From Onchocerca volvulus (Eukaryota; Nematoda; Chromadorea; Rhabditida; Onchocercidae), in the NCBI GenBank assembly GCA_000499405.2, contig HG738137.1, positions 3,906,001-3,970,000 of the forward strand: a DNA stretch of 64,000 nucleotides, read 5' to 3'. Each line of letters begins with the position of its first letter. Position 1 is the first letter of the stretch. The position numbers and the translations under genes are program-made. This document shows positions 1-12,514 of the stretch, in pieces. Under the pieces are notes generated by a model. It searched no databases. It had not been told where the DNA came from and saw only the letters and a list, made by a program, of their open reading frames with translations.

Positions 1-123
1 CTTTTGAGAATGAGCTTTTAAATTAAGGATTTTCTTTTGGTACAATTATCATTAATTTGTTGCTGAAATTTGGTATCGAAATCTTAGGTTTTTACTAAAT
101 GTCTTATCTACGGAATTTTTCAG

Positions 124-745
124 AAAAGAAATGAAGCTATGGAATTGACACATTTGCTTAATGATCATGTTTACCAGCGAGTGAAGACAGATTCACTTGA
201 CAAGGTAGTAGCTTTGCTTCAGTAAGATTATATATCCAATTCCCTGAATTATGTGACTTCACTCTAGAAATTAATTTAGGTGCTTCTATGGCTCGGTTCC
301 AATGTTATGGTGGAATTCAGTTTGAATGAAGCGCGATGCATACTTGAAGATAATTATAAAAGTGGTAAGTTCTAACTCTCTGTTATTTGACAAATTCGTT
401 ATCGGACAATAATTATAGTTATTTTATTTCTTTCTATTCTCCTGACCCAAGTAATCTTTTTCTGTTGTTAAATTGTTTTATTAAAATATTAGTACTACTT
501 TCTGGTCAGGAAGCGATAATTAAATTTTTGACTTGTACTTTTATCTTGCATAAAATATAGCGTAGGTTATTTTTTCTCAGATCAATGCATATTTTAACCA
601 GTTCCATCAAATTCTTCTTTTAGCAGAGGATGGAGTGACGAAATACGAAAAAGAGTTAGCATTCCTTAAGGATCAGATAACGACTACGGAAGTCAACATG
701 GCTCATGTTTACAATTATGGTATTCGACAAAAAGCAGGACGATGA
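124..745 (+). CDS. pfd-3: Prefoldin subunit 3 (VBP1 family), 3' part only
   Basis: Alpha-type subunit of the hexameric cytosolic prefoldin chaperone, which hands nascent actin and tubulin to the chaperonin CCT. Three exons are visible: 124-204, 280-364 and 624-745; earlier exons lie left of the window. The visible product ends with VLLWLGSNVMVEFSLNEA and later ITTTEVNMAHVYNYG, the family's central beta-hairpin (human LWLGANVMLEY) and C-terminal coiled-coil helix (human TTTEVNMARVYNWD). Phases agree at both junctions. Exon 3 can start after TAG (623) or after the adjacent CAG (626), a tandem NAGNAG acceptor that changes one residue. TGA is at 743-745. The family identity is clear; only the N-terminus is missing. 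Confidence 0.93.
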
Positions 746-842
746 AAAGAAATATCATCAATCTTTTTACAGTTTGCTTCCCTACATATTGCATTCATCA
801 TGTTTTTCTTTTCTTTTTTTTTTTGAACGGATTTCAATTAGG

Positions 843-848
843 AATAAA
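843..848 (+). promoter_or_regulatory. Probable polyadenylation signal of prefoldin subunit 3
   Basis: AATAAA lies about 98 nt downstream of the TGA at 743-745, in a T-rich 3' flank. Position and hexamer fit a nematode poly(A) signal; no transcript evidence is available. Confidence 0.5.
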
Positions 849-2440
849 GTTGTAGAATTTTTTAATAAGTAATAACCAGAATAATCTCAACTAAATAAGG
901 TTTTACAGCTAAACAGCACTAGATTTTGAAAAAAATATGTTCCAAATTTGAATATTCCACTGTCTTACTGTTAACTTTATTTTGGATATAATTTTAAACC
1001 ATGTTCCTGTTCACATAAATAACAAATTATCAATTGTGCTAACATGGTGCAAACTGCATACTTTCCTTTAATGCATTGAATTTTACTACTCCAAATAATA
1101 ATTGCTGGAAAAAATATCCTATATATTAATTCTTTTGGAATACAATGTTCAATATTTAAATGCGAATTAAGGTCCATCTTGGAATTCGTCTTGTATGTAC
1201 CGATAGTTATGTTGCAGGCCATCTTCTCTGATGAGTATCTTGTGGTATCACTTTACAACGCTTATTAAGATGTCATTGTCAGTTTTAAATCTATTACTGA
1301 ACACATATACGCTAAAGGGAGAAGTTTATTTATATCAGCAATAAAAAAGTGTAGGTCATGGAGAATTTCAGTTCTCTATTTACAAAGTCTCTGAAAGAGA
1401 AAACTGCTAATTTAAACGGAAGGTTACGTACCAAAGATTAGAGAGGGAATGATACGCAAAAGGAGGAGGAGGGATGTAGGAAATTCAGTTTTCGAAAAAC
1501 TTGTGAAGTGAGAAGTCTTGGAAATGACTTTAGTACTAATTTTGATCATCAGAATGAGTTTGAAAATAGAAGATATATATATCTTAGAACATATATATAT
1601 ATATATATATATGTTCTATTTTCAAACTCTATATATCGTACTTGGCACTTAAAAAACAGTCATATACAAGAGGAGTACTAATATAGTTTTAAGAATAATG
1701 AAGAAACAAAATAAATGTACATAACAATTTTGGTTCAATAAAGTATCAATACTAAATTCTTTTCCAATTCAAATTCTATGCATGAAGTTCATCACAATCT
1801 GAACATTGAGGCAATAAATTTTAAAATAATAACAGAGATGCATAGTTTCTTTGGCCACTATCATATACATATATACACATTACGGTAAATCATCAAATTA
1901 GAAGTCACAATTTCAACTGTCATAATATTTTTCGGCATGTTTTTTGGAAGAAATATAAGAAATCAGAAAAAAACAAGTGCTGCAAAATCGTACATGGAAC
2001 AGAAAATATAAATTTTTAAAAGTAATTTTTGAATGCAGTTATCATGATTCTTACCAATGCTGAACTACTATTAATATAAAAGGAGAAACTCGTGTTTAGA
2101 TTCAACTCATTAAAAATAAAATTCATAGTTCGGATAGGAATATGAAAAAATTTGCGAAATAATGAATCCTTATTCAATAATAAATAACGATGAAGGGAAC
2201 AGTGGGAAAAAACAAAACAAATAATGATGAAATGTTACGAGATGTCACAATTCAGCATAGGAAACAAAAAATTAATGCGTGGACGAATGATATAATACAA
2301 GTTATGGGCGATGAAACCTGAAAAATTTATTATCTGAGCAACTGGAAGCTTTTTATTATTATTATTACCATATATCGAAAAATCTTTTTAAGATGGACAG
2401 TCTTTCTTTTTATATAAAAACTGAATAAAGCTGGAAGAAA
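849..2440. other. Intergenic, no gene recognised
   Basis: This stretch lies between the ends of the prefoldin and PHACTR genes. An 81-codon open frame on the minus strand (977-1222) has no family resemblance and no splice-site support. The only structured feature is the TA-rich hairpin at 1556-1629. Confidence 0.6.
1556..1629. repeat. Perfect 16-bp inverted repeat around a TA microsatellite
   Basis: The left arm 1556-1571 (GAGTTTGAAAATAGAA) is the exact reverse complement of 1614-1629. The loop is mostly alternating TA and is itself self-complementary, so the unit can fold into a long cruciform. It could be a miniature inverted-repeat element or an expanded palindrome; no target-site duplication was established. 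Confidence 0.8.
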
Positions 2441-5400
2441 CTACCGTGTAAATATGCGGCTTTCCTCATGCACATCCATCTCTGTTGCCTTGAAATCATT
2501 CAACTCCTTTCTAATCAATGCCTGCAGTGACGCAAATTTTTGGGTCAAATCAATAGACTATGAATAGTTATCTGAACGATAACCACTTAAGTTCATGAGA
2601 TAGAAATTTCAAAACCTTATCAATCGGTGTTAGTCTTGTCCAAGGCTTGTCTGTTTTTCGATCATATGCTTCTGCTTCTGTTACTTCCACATAATCATTA
2701 AATTTGATTATCTGCTTATCCTTTAGCTCTTGAACTGTTGGACGGAAACTGAGCTAAAAGAAATCATCATCCTTAATTTTAATCTGATTCTAGAAAGTAA
2801 ATTCCCAACAACTAATAAATTATGGGTACCAAATGAAACAACAACAATAATTGAAATGAACAATCACCTTACGCAATAGGACTTTACGTGTTTCATCCAT
2901 AGCCTTTTTGGAAGAAATCGAAGCGTCTTTGGCTTTTAAAATATTACGCTGTTCCAATTCTTCAACAGAAGGACGCTCACTTAACTTCCTGAAAGTTTGA
3001 CACGGATGCTGAGTTGTTAGAAAATAATCAAATTATTACTAGCGTTTGAAATCGCTGACAAGTGTTTAAGAAAGTATATTTAACAAAAATGAACCTTTCC
3101 AATTTAATACTTGCTTTGTGCATCAATCGTCTTCTATCATCGGATGTTTGATTCGGAATGTCATCGATAGGATCAGGAACGTTTAACATCGCAAATGTGT
3201 CCTTTCTAGTTACCCGTAATGCAAAACTTGCTAAAAATGTACCGTGTAATATATCAAAACAGAATTAATTGAAATTTGCTTCAATCTTTTAAAATAAAAA
3301 CATACTTAATGGGACATCTTCGTCATCTTCACTAGATGAAGGATATGGCATAATACGACTTGCAATGGCTGGATTCGTACTGTAACCAATACCACGACGT
3401 TTGCTAAATTTATCTTCACGATATTGGATGTCTGTATCGCTATCGCTATCATCAGTTAGCCTGGATGGTAATCTGGTTTCATCAGACCTAAAATATACTA
3501 TATTATCAGACTCAAAAAATGTTCTTAAAAATTGGTCTTCCTACTTCTTCATTAATAATATTAAAATCCTAAAAAGACTCACCTCAGCAGCTGATCAGGA
3601 CGATCTATAGTTACTATTCCAGAAATCTTTTCGCTTGATCGTATTTTTTGACTCGATGTTCGTTGCACAAATCTGAATCTGCTGGGTGCACCAGGCTTCT
3701 TGAGCACAGGTTTATTTGGTCGAGCCGACAAATTAGGCTCTTTTACAATGATTTCTTCAACAACTGCACTTTTCATTTCTTTGGGATCTAGATCGGAAGT
3801 TTTACATTCTTGATCGGTAAGCTGCTCACCATTTATGCTTTCTGCATCTTGACTAAGCTGTCCGACTGCAAAACAATACAAACCTAATAAAAGTTTTCTT
3901 TAAGAAAGTGTTAAAAATGTCCGAGAAATTTTTCAAAATGTACAAAATGAATTTTTTATGAAATTTCCAAAAATTACCTTGGCTTATAATGGAAGCGGCT
4001 TCAATATCTAAGGAATTTTCTGCTTTAAGTTGACCAGCATTTGTTTCTACAGTTTTGATACTCGCTAAACTATCTGCTCTCAGTGCATCTCTGTGTTTAA
4101 CAATTACAACTTTTTGCACTGTTGGTACTACTATTTCTTCAGTAGTCAGGCGAAGAATATTTTCAGCAGAGTTTTCTCTGAAATCTAGCCAATAAAATCT
4201 TTTGAGTTGAATTAAAAATATTTAAAACAAGAGAAGTAAATATTGCATTAAATGATTAAAACTGCAAATTACAGAAATACTATGTTTTCATGAGAATTTC
4301 GTACCCCTTTAATGAATCCAAGTTCATTCGAACGGTCTCTTGAATTGGCGAATTTAAACAGCTCCACTGCGTTGGCCTATATGTCTCTGTAATAGGTTTC
4401 GGAAAATCGTAAATGTAATGATGTATTTAAATAACCAGTATTGAAGAAATGGATTATTCCAGTCAATTCTTTTACATAACGAGTAAAATGGAAATCACGT
4501 GCAGAAACAATAGATATAAAAAACTCTAAAAATATTGATTATTGATATTTAAACAAATAAGACATGAGCAGGAACAATTCTGAAACGATCAATTTTGAAA
4601 TGAGAATAGATGAAGCAAACAGCATTAAATTCTGAAATGAAAGCATAGAAAGCGAACACAAATTATAAGTCATTCAGTAATTTCACAATAATGAATAATG
4701 GGTCAAAGTATCAAACAATGGAGAGCAAAAATTGATGATGATTTTTAAAAATAAAATTCAACCAATCAGTTGTTAATCTATTGATAATGATAAAAGATTC
4801 TAGCAGACACTACTAAGTAATTGGTCAACTGGTGCATATCATTCATTTGTTGACAAGTTACAAATAATAATTCTAGATCGCAACTAGACATCATATAATT
4901 CGGAACTATTACTGAGCCTTTTCTAACACTATTCATCGAGCAAACGGAATACAAAAAGGTCTATAAAAAGGTGTCTTTAAAGTGATCGATCTAAGAGTAA
5001 ACTTTTTAATCTTTGCAGAAAAGGATTTTACAATCAAATATTAGTGATATTCATATCAGAGTAAATATGAAATAAACCAGTTAATTTCAGCACCATAAAT
5101 AACATTATATGATCACATTTAAAATCGCAATATTGATGTATTATACAAGTACTGAAAAAGAAAGCTGATTTTAAGACTGAATAAGAAAAATGACTTTAGA
5201 CTAACAAACAAACCACTGAAATGATTGAAAATTTCTAAACTTTATCACAATCGATTAAAATTTATTAATCACTTACAAAATGAAAGTATTAGTGCCAAAA
5301 ATATTCTGAACGACTACAAGAATATTTGTTCCCAAAAATAACAAAACTAACCATCAACATCCGGAAGAGAAAAGAGTGATTCCAATGTGCTGAAAGATGA

Positions 5401-6626
5401 ACGTATGATAGAGGGCGGTGAATTTTCTTGCCTATGATCACTTGTAACTCGTCTATAAAATAATTGCAGCAATGTAATTAAGCTTATAAAAAATCTTACA
5501 ATTATAGGTTTCAAAACATTACTTTTAAAAACGAATACCACTATTACTTGAAATTACTGAAATTGAATCTTTCTTTCTCTTTTGCATTAAATCAAGCAAG
5601 AAAAATTTCCAAGCTTATTTTTCAAGTTCACTGGCTGAATCCAAGGAAGTTTATATTTATTATATCACTCGAATGAATAAACATCTTGCTTCGTCATTTT
5701 CATATATTCCCAGCAAACTGATATATAAACATAAACGTGCTAATCTTATTGTAATACATAAGCAATATTGCAGAAAATGATAGCAATACTAAAACATCTA
5801 TTAAGTATAGGAAAACAAATGGGAATTTAAGTTGCGCAATGGTATAAGGAGTATACACAACATTTTATTGCGCTTTGCTAACATAAACTATTTTGAGATG
5901 CTTTCTTTCGTAAGCGACATAAAAACTCAAAACATAAATTCTAAAATATTAACTAACCGTAACCGTTCTCTATGATGCCTTTTTCGCCACTTCCATGGTC
6001 GGAAAATGCGCAACCAAAATTTGCCTGATTTCAACGAATTGCTAAAGACATGATAAGAGTGTTTCCTATGACTATATCGTGACCTGAAAAACCATTTCTT
6101 TGGTTTAGAGGTTTGAAAGAAAAAAAAAATCTTCCAAAACGCTTTTAAATTTTCTTCATTTTTATTTCTTTTTTCATTTATAGAATTATTCTTATAAAAT
6201 GTCCTGGAATGACAGAAATCAGACTTCTCCAGAAAACATTTCGCTGTGGAAATTTTTTCACTTACTTGTTAGTAGTTCTGTCAGGATTAATTTCCACGTT
6301 AATGTCTGCTACGTTTTCACTTGTCTGTTCAAAAACTGAAATAACTTCATGCAATGCATTTATACCACAATTTAAATGGCTAAGAGTGAATTAAAATGAA
6401 GTCATAAAAACTTATAATGTCCAGTCGCAATTTTTCACAGCTTATTTGAAAGCACAAATATTTTAAATTGAATTCCCGAATCCCATAAAAAACTAAACAA
6501 TCACTGTTTTATAAAAGTGTAATCTTCATGAACAGGCTCAGAAGAAAAGATATTACCTGTTGTATTTTTTGATCCATTCGTACCCTTTTGTACATCTGCC
6601 TTCGTTTCAGATTGAAATTTTAACAT
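2441..6626 (-). CDS. PHACTR-family actin- and PP1-binding regulator
   Basis: Phosphatase and actin regulator: RPEL motifs bind G-actin and the C-terminus wraps protein phosphatase 1. Twelve phase-consistent exons give 529 aa: 6626-6557, 6335-6266, 6083-5958, 5452-5352, 4386-4305, 4177-3978, 3865-3583, 3487-3306, 3230-3095, 2988-2868, 2753-2616, 2521-2441. The third exon carries a basic [11 protein letters not shown] patch typical of the N-terminus. RPEL motifs RPSVEEL and RPTVQEL are near residues 420-467. PP1-docking IIKF is at about 472-475, followed by DYVEV, an Arg and KPW, and the end is [15 protein letters not shown]...RIFTR. PHACTRs usually have four RPELs; only two are canonical here. 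The start ATG (6626) is preceded by a short out-of-frame upstream ATG. Family assignment is strong; the middle low-complexity exons rest on phase agreement. Confidence 0.9.
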
Positions 6627-7460
6627 AACATCATAAATTTTGTTTCCAAATATGTTGAAAAAAAAAAGCAGTTAGCCTGAAAATATGAATAAGGTCTTAT
6701 TGCATGTTGAAGACCACACATGATAGTGAATCAGAATGATGGGACAATAGCGTAGACGTCTATCCTTCTCGCAGATGTTAGTTTGACTATAGCCCAATAG
6801 ATATGATGCTGCTGACTCTATAATGTGGTAACTAGGGAGATAATTTTTGCTTAATTTTAGTTTGTTTCTTTTTATTTACCAGTTTTTTCAAATAATAGTG
6901 ATAATTATTTTGAGAAGGAATAATAAATGATTTTAAAAGTAATGAGAACAATTACTTGGACTATCCCAGAACTGCTTTTAGCTGGTTTCATCTATGTGGG
7001 AACAATATTTGTAAAAGTGAAAAATAATACGATTATTTACGACCAAATTTTCAAACATGAAGAGAAATGGGATGGAAAATCCAAAAAATAATAACGTGAA
7101 AGCGACATAAACAACAATGATAACAAGGGGGTTTCAATTTTTAATTTTGAGAAGCGCAGAATGTGAATCATACCCGACAACACCCAGTCATCCACCCATC
7201 TATCAATCAATCTTATTCCTGATCTGACCTGTACCTGACATTCTCAACCCGAACCATTATGCTACAAATATTACCGTAGTTATCAGGCTCATGCGACGAA
7301 TATGTATTGGTTAGTTTCTGTCTTGAAAATGATAATTCATCTTTTGTGAGATAGGATTTGATGAGTGAAATTGTCCTTTCTAGTTCATCACTTATTAAAT
7401 TGATATCTTATCATTTATGTGACCTGTTGAACTATAAAACCAGCTTATTGCTTCCGATAT

Positions 7461-7515
7461 CATTCCTCTCCCTCCTTCCCTCTCTCTCTCTCTTCTGTCC
7501 GTCTTTCTCTCTCGT
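7461..7515. repeat. CT-rich low-complexity tract
   Basis: A pyrimidine tract with several CT dinucleotide runs. It lies about 0.85-0.9 kb upstream of the PHACTR start codon; any promoter role is speculation. Confidence 0.6.
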
Positions 7516-8699
7516 TATCAGTTATCTTAAATGATCGTCATGCGATAAAGAGAGGCGCTGATAAAATGGTATCGATATGATCAGTTGTTAATCCCAAACT
7601 TTATTTTTTCAGGAAATGAATATCTCCGTTTGTCGAATTAAGCACGGTTAGTTTCACTAGTTTTCTCAAATAACAAATCATCGATTAAAGAACAAAAATC
7701 AAAATATGATTACAGATAGCAAAATGAAATGAAATTTTTGATGAAACTGAATTTTCCGCTATAAAAAGTTTGAAAGTTAAGATTTTTAAATTTATTTTTA
7801 GGAGAGGAATTTGATTTGAAAAAATGTAGACTAGTCATTGTTAAGTTGTGATAATTAAATATACTGGAAAGCAGACAGCAAAAAAAAGATCGAATCATGG
7901 CATAGCAATAATTATTTGCAGTAAATTAAGGACGAACAAAAACAGTAATTCAAAAGATTTCAAATTAATGTAGAAAAGTTTCTGAATTTGGGATGTTAAA
8001 GGTCAGCTATAACAGGGCATCAAGAACAATGTGAAGATTTATTTAAAAGTAATAGTAATTTCCACGAATAATTATACATCATTAATCCTCCTTTCCATTT
8101 CGTAACTCTTTTCAAAAAGAACAATATTTCCCTCAATATTTAATTTTAAAATACATATGGATTTCAGTGTTACTTAACGAATCGTTGAAAAGTACTTTTC
8201 TAAAGCATCAAATAGGATTCTGAATAAGAGACCTGGAACTCATATATTTACAGGAATATTTTCTTGATATTTTAAATGAGCAAGTCGATGACTGCCTGAT
8301 GAGTTTATTTGGATGATTTATCTAGATAGAAGAAAATTTTTTAAGAAAAAGAGAAAAGAAATAGCACAAAATTCCCAAATTTCTGGAAGTTCTTTCAAAA
8401 TTTGAATGACCATTCAATATTTAATCAAAAGCATCTTTTTAAATACTTCGCATGCAGTGAATTAGTTTTCTTTCCCAAATCGATAATTCCGTTTTTTTTT
8501 TTTTTTGTTTTCTTCCATTTCTAAATGAAAATTACGGATGTGTACTTCTAAACAGAAAAAGTAATTGCTGTGAAGATTTTGAAAATTGCCAAAGCAATAT
8601 TTGATGTGTAATCAGGGAAATATAAAAAGAAATGATATTATAATGGTGCTGTTCAGTCCTTTCATCTAAGAATTGATAAATATATTTTGGAATCAGTTC

Positions 8700-8733
8700 G
8701 AAAGTTGTGGGATGGAGCATTCCCACAACTTTC
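8700..8733. repeat. 13-bp perfect inverted repeat with 8-nt loop
   Basis: GAAAGTTGTGGGA at 8700-8712 pairs perfectly with TCCCACAACTTTC at 8721-8733. There is no T-run on either side that would mark a terminator, and it is not adjacent to a gene end. It lies inside a 78-codon unassigned minus-strand open frame. Confidence 0.75.
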
Positions 8734-10260
8734 AACTTTCCCGGTTGAAAAAAAGCAAAGGCTACCATGATGATTGAACTTAACAGTGCGGAATTTTTCT
8801 AATGGCTAAACTTAAGTCAATTCAAAATAATAGAAATTTAGGTTAATCAAATAAGTATGACAAGTAAAAGTCAAGGGAAAGGATACGAATAAGACAGCAT
8901 GATTTGCGTTTGTACCTTGCAACTTGTAACGAGCATTATCATTATCAGATGCCTATAATGACAATGCAGAGATGTCCTATTTCTCGATATATCATACACT
9001 TCTATTCCTAATCACTCACTACTCATCTTTTGATAATGATATCTGAAGATTCTGATAATTCTCATGAAAATGCCTAATTCATCCGCTTACCACCTATTCT
9101 TATCCATACAATTGATCAGTTACAAATACAAAACTTTCGGCAATTGTGAAATTTTTGCAATCGCTCGATGAAGCAGTTTGTTAGAGAGAATTTTTAAATT
9201 TCATTTTACCTGATTGATTAAATAAATGCTTTTTTTTTCATATGAAATGTACATGTAAAATTCTGGATGGCAAAGTGATGAAATGAATGTCTTCTTTAAG
9301 AAATAAATTAATTTTATTTGAGAATTTTCCCCGAAAAAGAGAAAAGAAATAATTCATATCAAAATATGAAGAATTCTGAATCAGAGAATTTGGAAATTTT
9401 TGATTTATTGTATTCAATGAAAATGCGATAAACGGATGAAAGAAATGATGCAATTTACATCGCAAAGTGAAGTAATTCTGAAAAAGTTTTCATTGTTGAT
9501 GAAAAGCTTAAAGCTTTTCTGAATTTTGGCAAGCTTTTCACATCATTTAACCATGTAAACGAGCCAAAATTTTTTAAATTGGTTTTAAAAAATGCTTCCG
9601 CCTATCCAAGTAGACAGAAGTAGTTATTTTCATTAAGTGATTTCTTCGTTGGGCTAGAAAATTTGGAATTCAAACTATTTTTAAGCGTATCTGAAATCAA
9701 AATTAAGCATAGTGATAATTTAATTCAAATTGCTAATCAAATTGAATACTGGCTTTTTCAATGCTTTAAAATTTACGGGTTGATGATTCATTAGAAAATA
9801 ACACGAATGCAATAAAATTATCTTCTGATAAATTATTTCGAAATTTTGTTCAAAAAAATTATAAATCGAAGTAGAACTGGCTCGCTAGCGAAATTTCGTT
9901 TTAAAATGTTAATCTTTGATAATTGATTTATGATATTGAACGGAATATTTATGGATATACTGAATATGCCTGTTCAATCGATGGAATTCTCGGAAACATA
10001 ATATTTTTTTCTTTGCTAAGAGATGAACTTTAGAAATGTTCTGTCTGAAAAACAAATCCAATTTTCCCTTCCTTCCCAGCTTCTGAAAATGTCTTATACC
10101 GAATATAAAGAAATTCTAACATTTCAATTCTTCAACAACAGAATTAATGCATGTTTGCTTTTTCGTATTTGTTAAATTTACAAAATTTGGAGATAAAAAC
10201 TATACTTTTATTGATTTTTTTGTATAAAAAAGTTCTATTGAATTTCTTTGCACATAACAG

Positions 10261-11225
10261 CTAGCACTTACAGCAGACAATTTTCACGTGCAGGGTGAGC
10301 AAACAAGACGAGAAAATGCCATGTCAAATCAGGGACCGTGCTAATAACTTTTCTATGAAATGAAGGGTAGAATGGAAGAATTCATTCGATAAAGCTTCAT
10401 TTGTAGATAAATTGACCTATTGACTATAAATTAACCTTGTAGATCCGCAAATACCATAATATATGATACTATCAGAATATATCAGAATATAAAATTGGAA
10501 ATAGTTAAATTGAAACAGTTCATGTACACTCAAGCCATGGTCTATGTATAGCTTGGACTTCTGATATTTACAGGTATTTGTTTCACTTAATTTCATCGGC
10601 AGTGCCGTCTAATTTACATATATGCTTAGGAGCTTAGGATAGAGATTTGGACCCTATCATTTTAGTTCTAGCCCAGAATTGAGATTAGCTGCATTATTTA
10701 CTAATCTCAACCATGAATGTTCACGCAATCTATCGGATGTTCAGATTGCAAATTCTGGAATATTTATTGGTTGATTTAGATTTCAATCGGAGACTTCAAA
10801 GTCTCCTCAACCAGTTCCGTCAGAAATAAATACACAGCTATAAAATGTGTCTAATCTTCCGATATATGGATTGTCATCCTGAAAGATGATGTTATTTTCA
10901 AGATTTTGTCGAAAACAAGAAAAATGACGTAATTAGGGATGGCCTACAGCAATAATTGGAGTATAGTAAAATGCAGGTTTACGAGGAACTAAAGATAACA
11001 AATCTGTAATAATTTCATCAGGTAAATTTGTCTTTGAAAAGATCTATGTCCGTTTAGAACGGAGTTCTAAAAATGTGTCATTTATAGGAATACTTCCTAA
11101 TAATTTGTCTTTCGTTTCAGTCAGCAATATAAGTCTGTCGCAAATGCCGTTTTATTAGGACATGTGGGAAGAAGTCTAGATTTCAATAAAGGTAATCCCA
11201 ACTGAGGTCAAAAGTATCAAATTTC
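10261..11225 (-). pseudogene. Decayed protein-coding frame, family unknown
   Basis: Reading the minus strand from about 11151 to 10261, one frame stays protein-like across nearly 300 codons with about ten internal stops, fewer than half what such AT-rich DNA should give. Stops are at low coordinates 11044, 10933, 10807, 10783, 10741, 10657, 10654, 10609, 10417 and 10324, all in one frame. Typical fragments between them are SLVPRKPAFYYTPIIAVGHP and TSDRLREHSWLRLVNNAA. A further protein-like piece (about 11225-11160) is in another frame, implying one frameshift. I recognise no family. It could be a dead host gene, transferred bacterial-endosymbiont DNA, a transposon or an old viral copy. Confidence 0.45.
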
Positions 11226-11808
11226 TCAATCGCTAAAATTCCAAAATAACAGCAGCAGAAAAATCAATGAAATTTTGTATTGCGCTAAAACAGTAATCAA
11301 AGCGAAAACTTGATTCATTTGAAGCGACGAAATGAAAATAAAATTTAGAGGAAGATAAAGGTTGAGAGGGATTGTCGTTCGTAAAGGAAACGGTACATTA
11401 CCGTATGATGGCTATGACATATAATTATAATGTAAAGATAGTATACAGGCTTGATTTGACCTTTTTATAGCACAAAACCAGTTTTATAGCAATTCTCGCA
11501 TGATGATGGTGAATTGTACTTGTTATAAATGTTGCTTACTTGTTATCCCTCATTATCACAAATATCTCCTCATTCTTCCGACTAGCATCCGAAAAGAACA
11601 GGTAATTTATACTGGTTAACATAATCCTTAATCCAAAATTATCAAAAATATTGGCTAAAAAACAATATACAAATTAGATGGTTTCATGATTTATCATTTT
11701 CAAATTCATTTCAGGATAGTGAATGCCAACAATTAAGACATAACAATAGGATGGAATAAATCTCTGGCTATTTCAAGTAAGCCGAAGGATAAAATTTGAA
11801 TTCAGTAA

Positions 11809-12492
11809 AACAAATTCAGCAAAGCATTATTGGTTATACTAAAAATGGTGATTGGCCATATCGCGATCTTGGAGATGCCTGTGATCGGCAAACAACTACA
11901 CACCAATAATATATTGCCTGGGAATATAAACTATTATTAAAAAATACGCAATCAGCTATCTCCTAGGTTTTTATATCCCATAAGTTGCATGGTATCACAC
12001 AGTACGATGATCACCTCGTTATCAAGTTGTATCGATGATGTTATGAGTGGTAAATTCGTAAGTAAATTATGGATTAATATATCTGAAACACGTTCCATTC
12101 TGTTCTTGCAAATTTATACTCTTTCCATCATTTGCGAACACTTAGTTACTCAGAGCCTATTTTCAAACCAGATACTGACGAAAGCACAAGCAGCCTAAAG
12201 TTCTTTTTCAGTGATGAATCAGGGATATGAAATGGATTTTACGGCTACTTCAACTAGAAGTAATAAGCCTCCTAAAAAATTGATAACAATCCCTTCTTAC
12301 GATAACCTATAAAGAGTCCAAAAATCGTTAATATGTTCGAAAATTTTTACAGTGCACCGACATTACTTATCATTCTATAAGAAAAAACTTCATCGGAAAA
12401 ATATCTACTAGTTTTCGTCGTTTATTGAAAGGACTGTTAAAAATGTTTCGAATATTATTTCAGATAACGAGAAAATCTAGTTTGATATCACC
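11809..12492 (+). pseudogene. Decayed protein-coding frame followed by poly(A)
   Basis: One plus-strand frame runs from the stop at 11806 to 12492 (about 228 codons) with only five internal stops (11938, 12196, 12310, 12409, 12478); random AT-rich DNA should give more than a dozen. Fragments include HIAILEMPVIGKQLHTNN and SGKFVSKLWINISETRS. The frame runs almost directly into 22 adenines (12493-12514). Together these look like an old integrated polyadenylated cDNA that has decayed. Family and source are not recognised. The neighbouring decayed frame points the other way, about 580 bp to the left. Confidence 0.45.
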
Positions 12493-12514
12493 AAAAAAAA
12501 AAAAAAAAAAAAAA
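12493..12514 (+). repeat. A22 homopolymer
   Basis: Twenty-two consecutive adenines, followed by further A-rich sequence. The tract sits at the 3' end of the decayed plus-strand frame, so it may be a fossil poly(A) tail; homopolymer runs also occur elsewhere in this window by slippage. Confidence 0.85.

Larger units (their letters stand above)
6627..10260. other. Intergenic, no intact gene recognised
   Basis: AT-rich DNA upstream of PHACTR. It contains a CT-rich tract (7461-7515) and a short perfect hairpin (8700-8733). Open frames of 60-80 codons on the minus strand (7710-7898, 8532-8768, 9238-9465) have no recognisable family and no splice context. Some promoter and 5' UTR sequence of PHACTR must lie near 6630-7500. 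Confidence 0.5.
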
